In this document: positions 1 through 8,008 of the stretch, piece after piece | Layout of the letters: the number at the start of each line of letters is the position of its first letter | How positions within the stretch are numbered: position 1 is the stretch's first letter | Source of the DNA: Planctomycetota bacterium | GTDB taxonomy: Bacteria > Planctomycetota > Planctomycetia > Pirellulales > Lacipirellulaceae | Direction of reading: 5' to 3' | Length of the DNA: 64,000 bases | Assembly (NCBI GenBank): GCA_029781135.1 | Contig: JAKOXH010000051.1 | Coordinates: 62,001 to 126,000, forward strand | Translations under genes and position numbers: made by a program | The notes under the pieces: model-generated | Told to the model about the DNA's origin: nothing | Seen by the model: the letters and a program-made list of their open reading frames with translations, nothing else | Databases searched by the model: none

Positions 1-50
1 CCGGGCAGTATCGTGTGGTGTGACGGACGGCTCGATATGGAGCACCATGG

Positions 51-1469
51 ATGAATGGGAGTGCCGACTGCGACCAGCGCAGTCCATTGGCCACCGACGA
101 GGAACCTCCCGGTCCTTTGGACCTGTCTTCTTCAATCCTGCCGAACGATCTGAGGTTTGATGCCCGCATCCCGGCCGATGCCACGCTGGGGTATCGTTCT
201 GCGCTGAGCCATGCCTTTGGAGCGACTGCCACGACGGCAACGCCGTTTGGCCATTCCAACGGGTTTACCGAGGCGGCTGACGCCATGAACAATGTGGCTG
301 AACCGTGTCGGCCGGCTTCAGGCAGCTTGTCGTTCTTGCGCGGCACGACGACGAGCGCCACACGCGCTTTTCGACGTCGCCACTTCCCCGACGTGACGAA
401 CCGCGAATGGAACGATTGGCGCTGGCAATCGCGCCATCGGATTCGCACGCTTGACCAGCTTGAATCAATGCTGCAGCTTTCCGCCGAAGAGCGCGAAGCA
501 TTGGTGCAAGGCGGGACGATGCTGCCGATGGGCATCTCGCCCTACTACATGAGCTTGCTCGATCCCGAGGATCCGCGGCATCCGCTCCGTCGTACGGTGG
601 TGCCGACACTCAATGAGTTCGTACGGACGGCCGGCGAGGCGGACGATCCGCTCGGTGAGGATTCGCACAGCCCGGTGCCAGGGCTGGTCCATCGTTACCC
701 GGACCGCGTGTTGCTGCTGCCACTCGATTTTTGTTCGACGTATTGCCGCTACTGCACGCGATCGCGGGTGGTCGGCCACGGCGAACTCATGCCGCAGGAA
801 AGCCGGCTGAAGGCGGCGTTCGCGTACTTGCGGCAAACCCCGGACGTGCGCGACGTATTGATTTCCGGCGGCGATGCCCTGGCCCTCGGCGACGACAAAC
901 TCGATTGGATTCTCCGCGAGTTGCGGTCGATTCCGAACATCGAGTTCATTCGCATCGGCACCAAGATGCCGGCGGTGTTGCCGCAGCGCATCACACGCGA
1001 CCTGTGCCGCATCTTGCGGCGGTATCACCCGATCTGGATGAGTGCCCACTTCATTCACCCGGAGGAATGCACGCCGGAGACGGCTCAAGCGTGTGGCCGA
1101 TTGGTCGATGCGGGCATTCCGCTCGGCTCGCAGACGGTGCTGCTCAAGGGCGTGAACGACAACGTCGACACCATGCGCCGGCTCATGCACAAGCTGCTGC
1201 TGATGCGCGTGCGGCCGTACTACCTGTACCAATGCGATCCGATTAGCGGCTCATCGCACTTTCGCACGCCGGTGGCCAAGGGCCTTGAGATTATCGAAGG
1301 CCTGCGAGGTCATACGACTGGCTACGCAGTTCCAAGCTATGTCATCGACGCACCGGGCGGCGGCGGCAAAATCCCTTTGCAGCCGAACAATGTCCTCGGT
1401 CGCGACGGCGATTGGCTGCTACTGCGAAACTACGAAGGCAAAGAGTACCGATATCACGATCCTGTATGA
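51..1469 (+). CDS. kamA: KamA-family radical SAM lysine 2,3-aminomutase
   Basis: Radical SAM, PLP-dependent aminomutase that would move the alpha-amino group of lysine to the beta carbon. The CX3CX2C cluster motif CSTYCRYC lies at residues 228-235. The PLP lysine is in IDAPGGGGK (Lys440). The two acidic residues that bind the substrate epsilon-amino group in the clostridial enzyme (QCD and IDAP contexts) are kept at about Asp396 and Asp433, which favours lysine as substrate. An in-frame stop at 21-23 limits the start to 51 or later. The first about 78 residues are not typical of the family, and an internal ATG at 285 preceded by GAGG is a good alternative start, giving a protein close to the usual 400-420 residues. 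It heads a same-strand run with two ATP-grasp genes and a GNAT gene. Family assignment is firm; lysine as substrate is an inference from the two aspartates. Confidence 0.9.
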   Translation: MNGSADCDQRSPLATDEEPPGPLDLSSSILPNDLRFDARIPADATLGYRSALSHAFGATATTATPFGHSNGFTEAADAMNNVAEPCRPASGSLSFLRGTTTSATRAFRRRHFPDVTNREWNDWRWQSRHRIRTLDQLESMLQLSAEEREALVQGGTMLPMGISPYYMSLLDPEDPRHPLRRTVVPTLNEFVRTAGEADDPLGEDSHSPVPGLVHRYPDRVLLLPLDFCSTYCRYCTRSRVVGHGELMPQESRLKAAFAYLRQTPDVRDVLISGGDALALGDDKLDWILRELRSIPNIEFIRIGTKMPAVLPQRITRDLCRILRRYHPIWMSAHFIHPEECTPETAQACGRLVDAGIPLGSQTVLLKGVNDNVDTMRRLMHKLLLMRVRPYYLYQCDPISGSSHFRTPVAKGLEIIEGLRGHTTGYAVPSYVIDAPGGGGKIPLQPNNVLGRDGDWLLLRNYEGKEYRYHDPV

Positions 1470-1513
1470 GCGTGGGGCAAGGAGCATGGAGCCAGGAGGA
1501 TTGTGATTTTCTT

Positions 1514-1555
1514 CCGCTCGCCGCTCGCCGCTCGCCGCTCGCCGCTCGCCGCTCC
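1514..1555. repeat. Heptanucleotide tandem repeat, 6 copies, just before a start codon
   Basis: Five exact copies and one final variant of the 7-base unit CCGCTCG run head to tail and end 1 base before the ATG at 1557. The ATP-grasp frame stays open through the repeat back to 1503, so gain or loss of one unit would change the reading frame of any upstream start and the spacing of the leader. Confidence 0.9.
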
Positions 1556-1556
1556 C

Positions 1557-2573
1557 ATGCACATTGGCATCACTTACGATTTACGCTCCGAGTACCTCGC
1601 TGCCGGCTACGGTGAAGAGGAAACGGCCGAGTTCGATCAACTCGGCACCATCGAGGCCATTGATAGCGCTCTTTGTGAACTCGGCCACACGACCGATCGC
1701 ATTGGCCACGCACGCAGCCTGATCGAGCGGTTGGCGGCGGGCGACCGCTGGGACCTGGTGTTCAACATCTGCGAAGGAATGCGTGGAATCGGTCGCGAAT
1801 CACAGGTGCCGGCGATCCTGGATGTGTACGGCATTCCCTACACATTTTCAGACCCTGCGGTTCTGTGTCTCTGCCTGGATAAGGCACTCACCAAGATGGT
1901 GCTTCGCGCTGCCGGCGTGCCAACACCCGATTGGCACGTGGTGCGCGAACCGGCCGATGTTTCGCGTTGCCCGGTCGCGTTCCCCGTAATCGCCAAACCG
2001 ATAGCCGAAGGAACAGGAAAGGGGATTGACGCAGCGTCAATAGTCAGCGATGAACGCGCGTTGAGAAATACGTGCGAGCGGCTGCTAAAGAAGTTTCGGC
2101 AACCCGTGTTAGTTGAGCAGTTCCTTCCGGGGCGCGAGTTTACCGTTGGCTTAGCAGGCACTGGAGCCACGGCGGAAGCGGTCGGTTCGCTGGAAATCGT
2201 GCTGCTCAACGATGCCGAGCCAAACGTTTATTCGTACGTGAACAAGGAGAACTCGGAGGAGTTAGTCGATTGCCGGCCAATCCGATCGGCCAATGACGTG
2301 CTCCTTGCCGAGGCCGAAGCGATTGCCGTGGCGGCGTGGCGAGCAATCGGCGGACGCGACGCCGGCCGCATCGACCTCCGTTGCGACGCGGCTGGCAGGC
2401 CACAAGTCATGGAGATCAATCCACTCGCGGGCCTGCATCCCACGCATTCCGACTTGCCGATGCTGTGGACGGCTGCTGACCGCTCGTACACGAACCTCAT
2501 TGGCCGAATCGTTCAGGAAGCCCGCCAACGAATTCCCATCGCGTATGAAACACAAACACACTCGGCCCCATAA
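1557..2573 (+). CDS. D-Ala-D-Ala ligase-type ATP-grasp protein (first of two)
   Basis: ATP-grasp carboxylate-amine ligase, 338 residues, that would form a peptide-like bond using ATP. The N-terminal Rossmann-like domain starts MHIGITYDL. The nucleotide-binding lysine loop reads KPIAEGTGKGI, the central strand VLVEQFLPGREFTV, and the metal-binding C-terminal strand RIDLRCD followed by VMEINPLAGL. A YSYVNKENS loop sits where D-alanine ligases have their omega loop. The ATG at 1557 is preferred over an upstream start because the intervening residues are encoded only by a CCGCTCG tandem repeat. A true cell-wall Ddl is unlikely, because two non-identical copies stand together between an aminomutase and an acetyltransferase. 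The substrate is not known; a beta-amino acid made by the upstream enzyme is my inference. Confidence 0.85.
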   Translation: MHIGITYDLRSEYLAAGYGEEETAEFDQLGTIEAIDSALCELGHTTDRIGHARSLIERLAAGDRWDLVFNICEGMRGIGRESQVPAILDVYGIPYTFSDPAVLCLCLDKALTKMVLRAAGVPTPDWHVVREPADVSRCPVAFPVIAKPIAEGTGKGIDAASIVSDERALRNTCERLLKKFRQPVLVEQFLPGREFTVGLAGTGATAEAVGSLEIVLLNDAEPNVYSYVNKENSEELVDCRPIRSANDVLLAEAEAIAVAAWRAIGGRDAGRIDLRCDAAGRPQVMEINPLAGLHPTHSDLPMLWTAADRSYTNLIGRIVQEARQRIPIAYETQTHSAP

Positions 2574-2592
2574 TGAGGTCTGTGAAGCTAAC

Positions 2593-2671
2593 GGGCTGTG
2601 GGAGGCCTCTCTGAGGCCGATGACGTGTGAAATTGGATGCCGTCATCGGCGTCGGAGACGCCTCCCACAGG
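2593..2671. repeat. Composite inverted repeat (cruciform-like), copy 1 of 2
   Basis: A perfect 11-bp outer stem (2596-2606 with 2660-2670) encloses a perfect 10-bp inner stem (2616-2625 with 2641-2650) and two small 6-bp hairpins that overlap the ends of these stems (2604-2618 and 2648-2662). A closely similar copy lies at 63181-63262. It sits between the two ATP-grasp genes and does not code for anything I recognise. Confidence 0.85.
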
Positions 2672-2737
2672 ATTACTCGTTTGTTCGCAGCGCAGTTACC
2701 AATAGCCGATTATGGACTTAGCCGCCATCGTTAAGTA

Positions 2738-3844
2738 ATGCGAGTCGCATTTCTTTATAACCGTTCGGCCGATGATCCGGCCCACAACGCCGAAGACGAA
2801 GTCCCCTCGCGTTCGCCGGTGGTCGCTGCGCTCAAACGGCTAGGCCACAACGTGGTGCCGATCGCCTGCTCGCTGGATCTCGCTCGCGTACGCCAGAAGT
2901 TATTACGTGCCCGGCCGGATGTGGTGTTCAACCGCGTGGAATCGCTGGGCGGCAGCGACAGCATGATGGCCGCCGTCACGCTGCTACTGGATGCCATGGA
3001 GCTTTCCTACACGGGCAACTCGACCGCCGCACTTTTGGGAACAGCGAGCAAGATGGCGGTGAAGCGACGGCTTCTGGAAGCCGGGCTGCCGACACCAGGG
3101 TGGATTGCGGCGCAGTGGGGAGTGGGGAATGGGGAGTGGGGAATCGTGGAATCGCCGTATAATCCGCAATCCAACGGTCTTTCGCCGAAATACATTATTA
3201 AGTCGGACCTGGAGCACGCTTCCTTCGAACTCGATGGGGCGTCGATCGTTGCCGGTAGCAACATCGATGAAATTCGCGATGTGATTCGGCAGCGCGAAGA
3301 ACAGACTGGCCGCCTGCACTTCGCCGAAGAGTTCATCGATGGTCGCGAGTTCAATATCTCTGTCATGTGCGAGCCGCCACGGGTGTTGCCGCCGTCCGAA
3401 ATCGATTTTTCCGCGTTTCCCGAAAACATGCCGCGGATCGTCAGTCACCAGGCGAAGTGGGACGCGGCATCGTTTGAATACGACAACACACCACGCCAGT
3501 TTACGTTTCCGACGAGTGACGCTCGGCTACTTGAGCGACTAACCGAACTCACCGAGGCCTGTTGGCGGCTGTTTGGACTCACAGGGTACGCGCGCGTCGA
3601 TTTCCGTTGCGACGTTCAAGGGCAACCGTGGATTCTTGAAATTAACACGAACCCCTGTATCTCGCCGGATGCCGGTTTCGCTGCGGCTTTGGAAGAAGCG
3701 GGGCTCGGCTACGATGGCGGCATGCAGCTCATTCTTGACGACGCGCTAGCACGAAGTCGCAAGCGATGCGTTTCCACGACGGACGTCGGTCGACTTCAAC
3801 CGACAAACGTGGCCCGGCAGCGCATTGGGACGCGAGTTGGCTAA
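2738..3844 (+). CDS. D-Ala-D-Ala ligase-type ATP-grasp protein (second of two)
   Basis: Second ATP-grasp ligase of the cluster, 368 residues and clearly diverged from the first. The N-terminal domain begins MRVAFLYNRS. The ATP site reads YIIKSDLEHASFELDG, with the central strand AEEFIDGREFNISVM and a metal site VDFRCDVQGQPWILEINTNP that is very close to the D-alanine ligase signature. An unusual insert of about 20 residues rich in W, G and E follows GLPTPGW and is encoded by a 14-base tandem duplication at 3117-3144, so it is probably a late expansion in a surface loop. The stop codon almost touches the next gene (TAATG at 3842-3846). Two sequential ligases suggest a product with two amide bonds or two alternative substrates; this is inference. 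Confidence 0.85.
   Translation: MRVAFLYNRSADDPAHNAEDEVPSRSPVVAALKRLGHNVVPIACSLDLARVRQKLLRARPDVVFNRVESLGGSDSMMAAVTLLLDAMELSYTGNSTAALLGTASKMAVKRRLLEAGLPTPGWIAAQWGVGNGEWGIVESPYNPQSNGLSPKYIIKSDLEHASFELDGASIVAGSNIDEIRDVIRQREEQTGRLHFAEEFIDGREFNISVMCEPPRVLPPSEIDFSAFPENMPRIVSHQAKWDAASFEYDNTPRQFTFPTSDARLLERLTELTEACWRLFGLTGYARVDFRCDVQGQPWILEINTNPCISPDAGFAAALEEAGLGYDGGMQLILDDALARSRKRCVSTTDVGRLQPTNVARQRIGTRVG
3114..3144. repeat. 14-base tandem duplication inside an ATP-grasp gene
   Basis: Two exact copies of GGGGAGTGGGGAAT lie at 3117-3130 and 3131-3144, with a partial unit before them. Low-complexity purine-rich DNA of this kind usually lies between genes; here the frame is kept and it adds a W/G-rich loop. 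Confidence 0.85.
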
Positions 3845-3870
3845 TGTTAACTCGGAAGGAAGTAAGCGGC

Positions 3871-4389
3871 ATGCCGACTTCTGAAAGCCCTCGTCGTTCG
3901 CTACGGTACGAAGTTCGGCACTCCGATCGCGATGCCGTTCGCACCATCGTGGAGCGCACCGGATTCTTTCGGGCCGATGAAATCGACGTCGCGGTGGAAC
4001 TCGTCGACGAACACCTGGCCCGCGGCCTGGCCTCTGGCTACTATTTTGTGTTTGCGGAAATAGAGGGTGCCGTCGTCGGCTACTCCTGTTATGGGCCGAT
4101 CGCCTGTACGATGGCGAGTTACGACCTGTACTGGATTGCCGTCGATCCCACCCAACAAGGGCAGGGCGTTGGGCGGCAGTTAATTCAAGCGACGGAGGCT
4201 GGAATTGCTGCTGCCGGGGGGCGACGAATCTACATCGATACTTCGGGCCAGCCGAAATATGCTCCGACCAGGGCTTTCTACGAGCGCAGCGGTTTTCGCT
4301 GTGCCGCTCGGCTGGTAGACTTTTATGCACCAGGCGACGATCGATTAATCTACGAAAAGGTCGTCGCCGAAGAGTGGAAATCTAGATAG
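3871..4389 (+). CDS. GNAT-family N-acetyltransferase
   Basis: Acetyl-CoA-dependent N-acetyltransferase, 172 residues. The acetyl-CoA pyrophosphate loop is QGQGVGRQL, preceded by the strand YDLYWIAVDP, and the C-terminal part PTRAFYERSGF is typical of the fold. The start at 3871 follows a strong GGAAGGAAG site with good spacing; an alternative ATG at 3844 overlaps the previous stop codon and also suggests translational coupling. In archaea a GNAT partner of lysine 2,3-aminomutase (AblB) acetylates beta-lysine to make an osmolyte, so beta-lysine or a ligated derivative is a reasonable substrate guess. The two ATP-grasp genes between the partners are not part of that known pair. The fold is certain; the substrate is inferred from context only. 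Confidence 0.85.
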   Translation: MPTSESPRRSLRYEVRHSDRDAVRTIVERTGFFRADEIDVAVELVDEHLARGLASGYYFVFAEIEGAVVGYSCYGPIACTMASYDLYWIAVDPTQQGQGVGRQLIQATEAGIAAAGGRRIYIDTSGQPKYAPTRAFYERSGFRCAARLVDFYAPGDDRLIYEKVVAEEWKSR

Positions 4390-4446
4390 CCGGCCCATTT
4401 TGGCTCGGCGTTCGATGCGAATATACGGAACTCGCCATTCCCATTG

Positions 4447-4475
4447 AAGTCCGGGCCCGAAGGGCCCGGCTATCT
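4447..4475. repeat. TAGCC-foot stem-loop repeat
   Basis: Perfect 8-bp stem (4451-4458 with 4462-4469) and 3-base loop. Read on the minus strand it has the foot ATAGCC shared with copies at 31159-31182, 36532-36555, 59117-59140 and 59150-59174. It lies between the GNAT gene and the next start. Confidence 0.8.
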
Positions 4476-4506
4476 GGCGGACCCTCCATCATCAAATCAC
4501 CTGACC

Positions 4507-5520
4507 ATGCCGAAAACACTCGACGAGAAACTTGCCCGTATTCTGTCCGATCCGAGCTGCCAGGATTTCATTCTAGCCGATGCCAAAGACGCCGATATGG
4601 GATACGGACTGGCCGCCCCTGGCGTCAAGCGCGAGCCGCAAAACGGCAAGTCGCCCTTCCACAGCATCCAGGAGTATCGCGCCAATATCCGCGCGATCGT
4701 GGAACAAAAACTCGTCGACATCATGCTGATGAGCGTGAGCACGAGCGACGTGCTTGCCGCCCGCGAACAAATTTTTGAAAAGAGCCCCGTAACGCCCGCC
4801 ATCCGCGCTAACGACGCGAGCGACATCTGGCTCTACGGCACGCAGGCGGTTTACAGCAAACAGCCATCGACGCCGTTTCGCTCGGCAATACTTAATGAAG
4901 CAATCGGAGTCGACGCGCCGCTCGCAACGACGACGAGACCGCGGCCCGTGAACTTGGGCCTTTACTCCGTGACGTTTAACAACGATCTCACCTTCGATCA
5001 CACAACGCTCAGCGCTTACCGCGACTTTCGCGACGAAGCCCGACAGAAAGGATTCCGCCACTTCTTGGAAGTGTTCGCGCCCAATGCCCCGGCGAACCCA
5101 ATTCCCGATGTGGCTCGATTCGTGAACGACAGCATCGTGCGGATGCTTGCCGGCGCTGGCTCCGCCACGCGGCCGCTGTTTCTCAAGATTCCCTACTTCG
5201 GTCCGGCCGCTATGGAACAACTGGCCAGCTACGATTCGTCGCTGGTCGTCGGCATTCTGGGCGGCTCGTCCGGCACCACGTTCGACGCCTTCCAAATGTT
5301 GTGGGAAGCGAAAAAATATGGGGCCCGCGTCGCCCTGTTCGGGCGAAAGATCAACAACGCCGAGCATCAACTCTCGTTTATCGAGCAGCTACGCGCATTG
5401 GCGGACGGCAACACCACGCCGCCGGAAGCGGTTAAGACCTACCACGGTGCGCTACAGAAACTCAGAATCAAACCGATACGATCTTTGGCAGACGATTCGC
5501 GGCCGCTGGCCGCTAAGTAG
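4507..5520 (+). CDS. Conserved hypothetical, TIM-barrel aldolase-like
   Basis: Soluble protein of 337 residues without signal peptide or membrane segment. The spacing of alternating strands and helices (GLYSVTFNN, FRHFLEVFAPN, RPLFLKIPYFGP, LVVGILGGSSGTTFDAF, YGARVALFGRKINNAEH) looks like a beta/alpha barrel, and the lysine in FLKIPY sits where class I aldolases of the DhnA/LacD type often have a strand lysine. The late GRKINNAE segment is also barrel-like. I do not recognise the family and assign no reaction. The start is taken at the ATG at 4507, about 117 bases after the GNAT stop, so it may belong to the same transcript. The barrel fold is a judgement from the pattern. Confidence 0.6.
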   Translation: MPKTLDEKLARILSDPSCQDFILADAKDADMGYGLAAPGVKREPQNGKSPFHSIQEYRANIRAIVEQKLVDIMLMSVSTSDVLAAREQIFEKSPVTPAIRANDASDIWLYGTQAVYSKQPSTPFRSAILNEAIGVDAPLATTTRPRPVNLGLYSVTFNNDLTFDHTTLSAYRDFRDEARQKGFRHFLEVFAPNAPANPIPDVARFVNDSIVRMLAGAGSATRPLFLKIPYFGPAAMEQLASYDSSLVVGILGGSSGTTFDAFQMLWEAKKYGARVALFGRKINNAEHQLSFIEQLRALADGNTTPPEAVKTYHGALQKLRIKPIRSLADDSRPLAAK

Positions 5521-5538
5521 GTCAGGCTTTAGCCTGAC
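5521..5538. terminator. Inverted repeat directly after a stop codon
   Basis: GTCAGGCT and AGCCTGAC form an 8-bp stem with a 2-base loop, starting on the base after the stop of the TIM-barrel-like gene. There is no T-run, so it may be a 3' processing or stability element, or one of the dispersed repeats, rather than an intrinsic terminator. It lies between convergent genes. Confidence 0.5.
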
Positions 5539-5638
5539 ACGAAATGTGAGCGATTCAAGCTCGAAAGCCCAACGCACAACCTAGATCATTCCGCCTGTCC
5601 ACGTAGGTTCAGAGCACTCACCGACACTTGGGTGAAAA

Positions 5639-8008
5639 TCACTCGGCGACGAATTCGTAGAGGACGGCCTCCCCAGGCTTCAAATCGACGGTGATTTTTT
5701 CCGTTTGAGGCCCAACCGCACCAATCGTGATCCGTTCGGTTTCGCTCCGTCGATACAGATGGGCATTCGCTGGAAGGGGCCAGTCTCGTGAACCCAGCGG
5801 CACCACAACCGCTTGCGGTCGATTGGAAATATTGACGAAAACAAGCGCCAAGTCGCCATCCTTCGCTTGCAGCGCACTCGCCAGCACCGGTGGTACATTC
5901 TTGCGGTATTCCTTAACGGCATCCTGCTGACCGGCGTAGATCGAGAGCCGCGAAATCGGAATTTCTACTGCCGCAGCCTGAACCGCTGGCGGGCGCAGAA
6001 ATACACCGTCGCGAAGGTACTTGAGAGCCTTCATACGCAACCTTACGAGCTTGAGCAAGAACGCGATTTCCCCGCGACGCTCTTGCAGTTGGCGGACTTG
6101 CAAATTGGCGATCGTTGGCTGCTGCCCCCACACGAACGCCCGGGCTTGTTCCAGCCGGAATTGAGTGGCGAACTTCTGATCCAGCAGCGCCAATGGCTCG
6201 GCAGATGCAAATTCCTTCGGCCAAAGTTCATCGTACGGCGGTCGTGTAAGCGAGGAATAGTTGCCGAACTGTGTTGCACAATCGTGATAGACGACGTTGA
6301 ACAGCGGTACCGGTTCCCACTCGTTGGGCGCGGCATAGCGCTCCATGCTCACTTGCAATGAGAGCATGAGATCGAGATACGGCAGCCAACCTTCGCCGCA
6401 GCCTTCGCCGGCGAGTGCAACATTGCGCACGTCATGGCAGCGTTCGCGAATGTCGTGCTCGAGCGATTTGAAGCCATCCAGCCAATACGTTCCTCCGCCG
6501 AGCGGATGTCCGTGTGAAGCGTCATAACAAGCGAGACTGGTACAAGCTTGATCCAGGTAGATTCCGCTCACGCCCAGTTCCTTGACGGCCCGCTCGGCCA
6601 AACTCGCATACTTATCCCGCCAAAATGATGTGCCCATGCACATCGAAGCACACGGCGCCTTGACGAATGTATTGTATGTTTCTGGCTGGATCTTTCCGTG
6701 GATGTCTTTAACGGCTGCAGCCGCCGCGTTTTCCGCGGTCCAACTCTTAGTGGTCATACCCCACAGCCGCTGGTTCATGTAGACGATTTCGTGAATGCCG
6801 TTGGCATCGGCCGCGGCGACCGCCTGGCGGAACTTCTCCGTTCCTTCGCGCGGCGGAAAATATTCGGGAAAGCCGACGTCGTACGCACAGCCGTGCCACC
6901 AATGCCAGAAGACGCTAACGGGCAAACCTGCGTGCTTTTGCAGAGTAACGGCTGGCGCCAGCACGTTTTCGGATGTGCCGCGATTCCACACCCACAAGGC
7001 CGTGTTGCGAACCCAGTCGGGCGTTTGGTTTCGGCGGGCGCGGCTTTCTTGGACCCACGGTTGTCGACTCGCCCACTTCCGGTAGAGTGCTGCCGCGGTG
7101 AACCAGTCACCGTCAAATGTATGCACCACAACGGAAAAAGTCGGCGTAATGGTCGAAGAGGAATCGCGTTGTTGTGGGGCATGATGTATGACTTCCAGGC
7201 CAAGTCCGTTGGCACCGTCGCCGAAGACCGCAAACTGCTTACGCAGGAGCTGGGTGTCGTCCGTTGCCACGAGCATCCCCGGACCTCCGCCTGAGTAATA
7301 GCCGATGAATTGCATCGACAGGATGCCGGGATAATCCCATTCGCGGCGCGTTCCTTTTTTGTTCTTGTCCGGCGGGTTCACGATCTTGCGAATCTGGTTG
7401 GTCATTTCGCCCATCCACTGCGGTACCGCCAACGTTTCTTGCTCGCTGGGCGCGACGAGGCCAATGCGGGGAAACGCAATGGTGCGAATCGCCGTCTTTT
7501 TCAGGCCGGCAACGGCAATTCGCCAGTGACTCGTTGATGAACGACCATCCAAGGTAATGCTGGCGAGAACGCGCAAATCGCCGTCATTCTGGAAACGTGA
7601 CCATTCGAACAGCAACCGGTTGTTTTCCTTCTTCCAGACGAATGAGTTCGCATCGGCTGGGTTGAGTTGCCGGCCATCCGCAGCCGTAATTTGCCAGAGG
7701 TCGAGTTTGGAATTGGGGGTAATGAAATCACGATGTTTCGCCAATTCGGAAAGCTGCTGCAGCTCACCTTGGTGAGGATCAAAGCAAATCTTTAGCGCGC
7801 CGTTTTCAACAGCGGGCAGCCCGCGCTGTACAGCATCTTCGGCAGCGGTGAGAGTGGCGACTGTGCCCACGTAGCTCATGAGCCAGGCAAGCAACAAGAC
7901 GCTCAACGCTTGGATCATTGGCCGCGCGAATGCACTCTTGTACGATTCCCAAGCCACTTTGCATCCGTTGCTAAGAGTCACTCCAACCCCATTTCGAAAG
8001 TCAATCAT
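5639..8008 (-). CDS. Secreted DUF6259-like glycoside hydrolase
   Basis: Large predicted extracytoplasmic protein of 789 residues. A hydrophobic stretch near residues 30-50 (MIQALSVLLLAWLMSYVG) serves as signal or anchor. A beta-rich N-terminal part (GALKICFDPHQGELQQLSEL) is followed by a barrel-like region with WVRNTALWVWNRGTSENVL, VFWHWWHGCAYDVGFPEYFP, GVSGIYLDQACT and RNVALAGEGCGEG, which resembles the DUF6259 family of glycosidase-like proteins. The GIYLDQ and AGEG segments are plausible catalytic strand ends. The ATG at 8008 overlaps the stop of the upstream GH32 gene by four bases (ATGA), so the two are translationally coupled. An earlier in-frame start at 8044 would overlap more and is less likely. 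The substrate is unknown; context suggests fructan-containing or related glycans. Confidence 0.7.
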   Translation of the reverse strand: MIDFRNGVGVTLSNGCKVAWESYKSAFARPMIQALSVLLLAWLMSYVGTVATLTAAEDAVQRGLPAVENGALKICFDPHQGELQQLSELAKHRDFITPNSKLDLWQITAADGRQLNPADANSFVWKKENNRLLFEWSRFQNDGDLRVLASITLDGRSSTSHWRIAVAGLKKTAIRTIAFPRIGLVAPSEQETLAVPQWMGEMTNQIRKIVNPPDKNKKGTRREWDYPGILSMQFIGYYSGGGPGMLVATDDTQLLRKQFAVFGDGANGLGLEVIHHAPQQRDSSSTITPTFSVVVHTFDGDWFTAAALYRKWASRQPWVQESRARRNQTPDWVRNTALWVWNRGTSENVLAPAVTLQKHAGLPVSVFWHWWHGCAYDVGFPEYFPPREGTEKFRQAVAAADANGIHEIVYMNQRLWGMTTKSWTAENAAAAAVKDIHGKIQPETYNTFVKAPCASMCMGTSFWRDKYASLAERAVKELGVSGIYLDQACTSLACYDASHGHPLGGGTYWLDGFKSLEHDIRERCHDVRNVALAGEGCGEGWLPYLDLMLSLQVSMERYAAPNEWEPVPLFNVVYHDCATQFGNYSSLTRPPYDELWPKEFASAEPLALLDQKFATQFRLEQARAFVWGQQPTIANLQVRQLQERRGEIAFLLKLVRLRMKALKYLRDGVFLRPPAVQAAAVEIPISRLSIYAGQQDAVKEYRKNVPPVLASALQAKDGDLALVFVNISNRPQAVVVPLGSRDWPLPANAHLYRRSETERITIGAVGPQTEKITVDLKPGEAVLYEFVAE

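Noticed and set aside
465..1232. A 255-codon open frame opposite the aminomutase gene
   Set aside because: It is the antisense of a well-supported gene and shows the Arg/His/Gln-rich composition of a GC-driven shadow frame, with no motif.
1557..3844. The two ATP-grasp genes as the cell-wall ddl genes
   Set aside because: Two diverged neighbours inside an aminomutase/acetyltransferase cluster and away from mur genes make a standard Ddl role unlikely.
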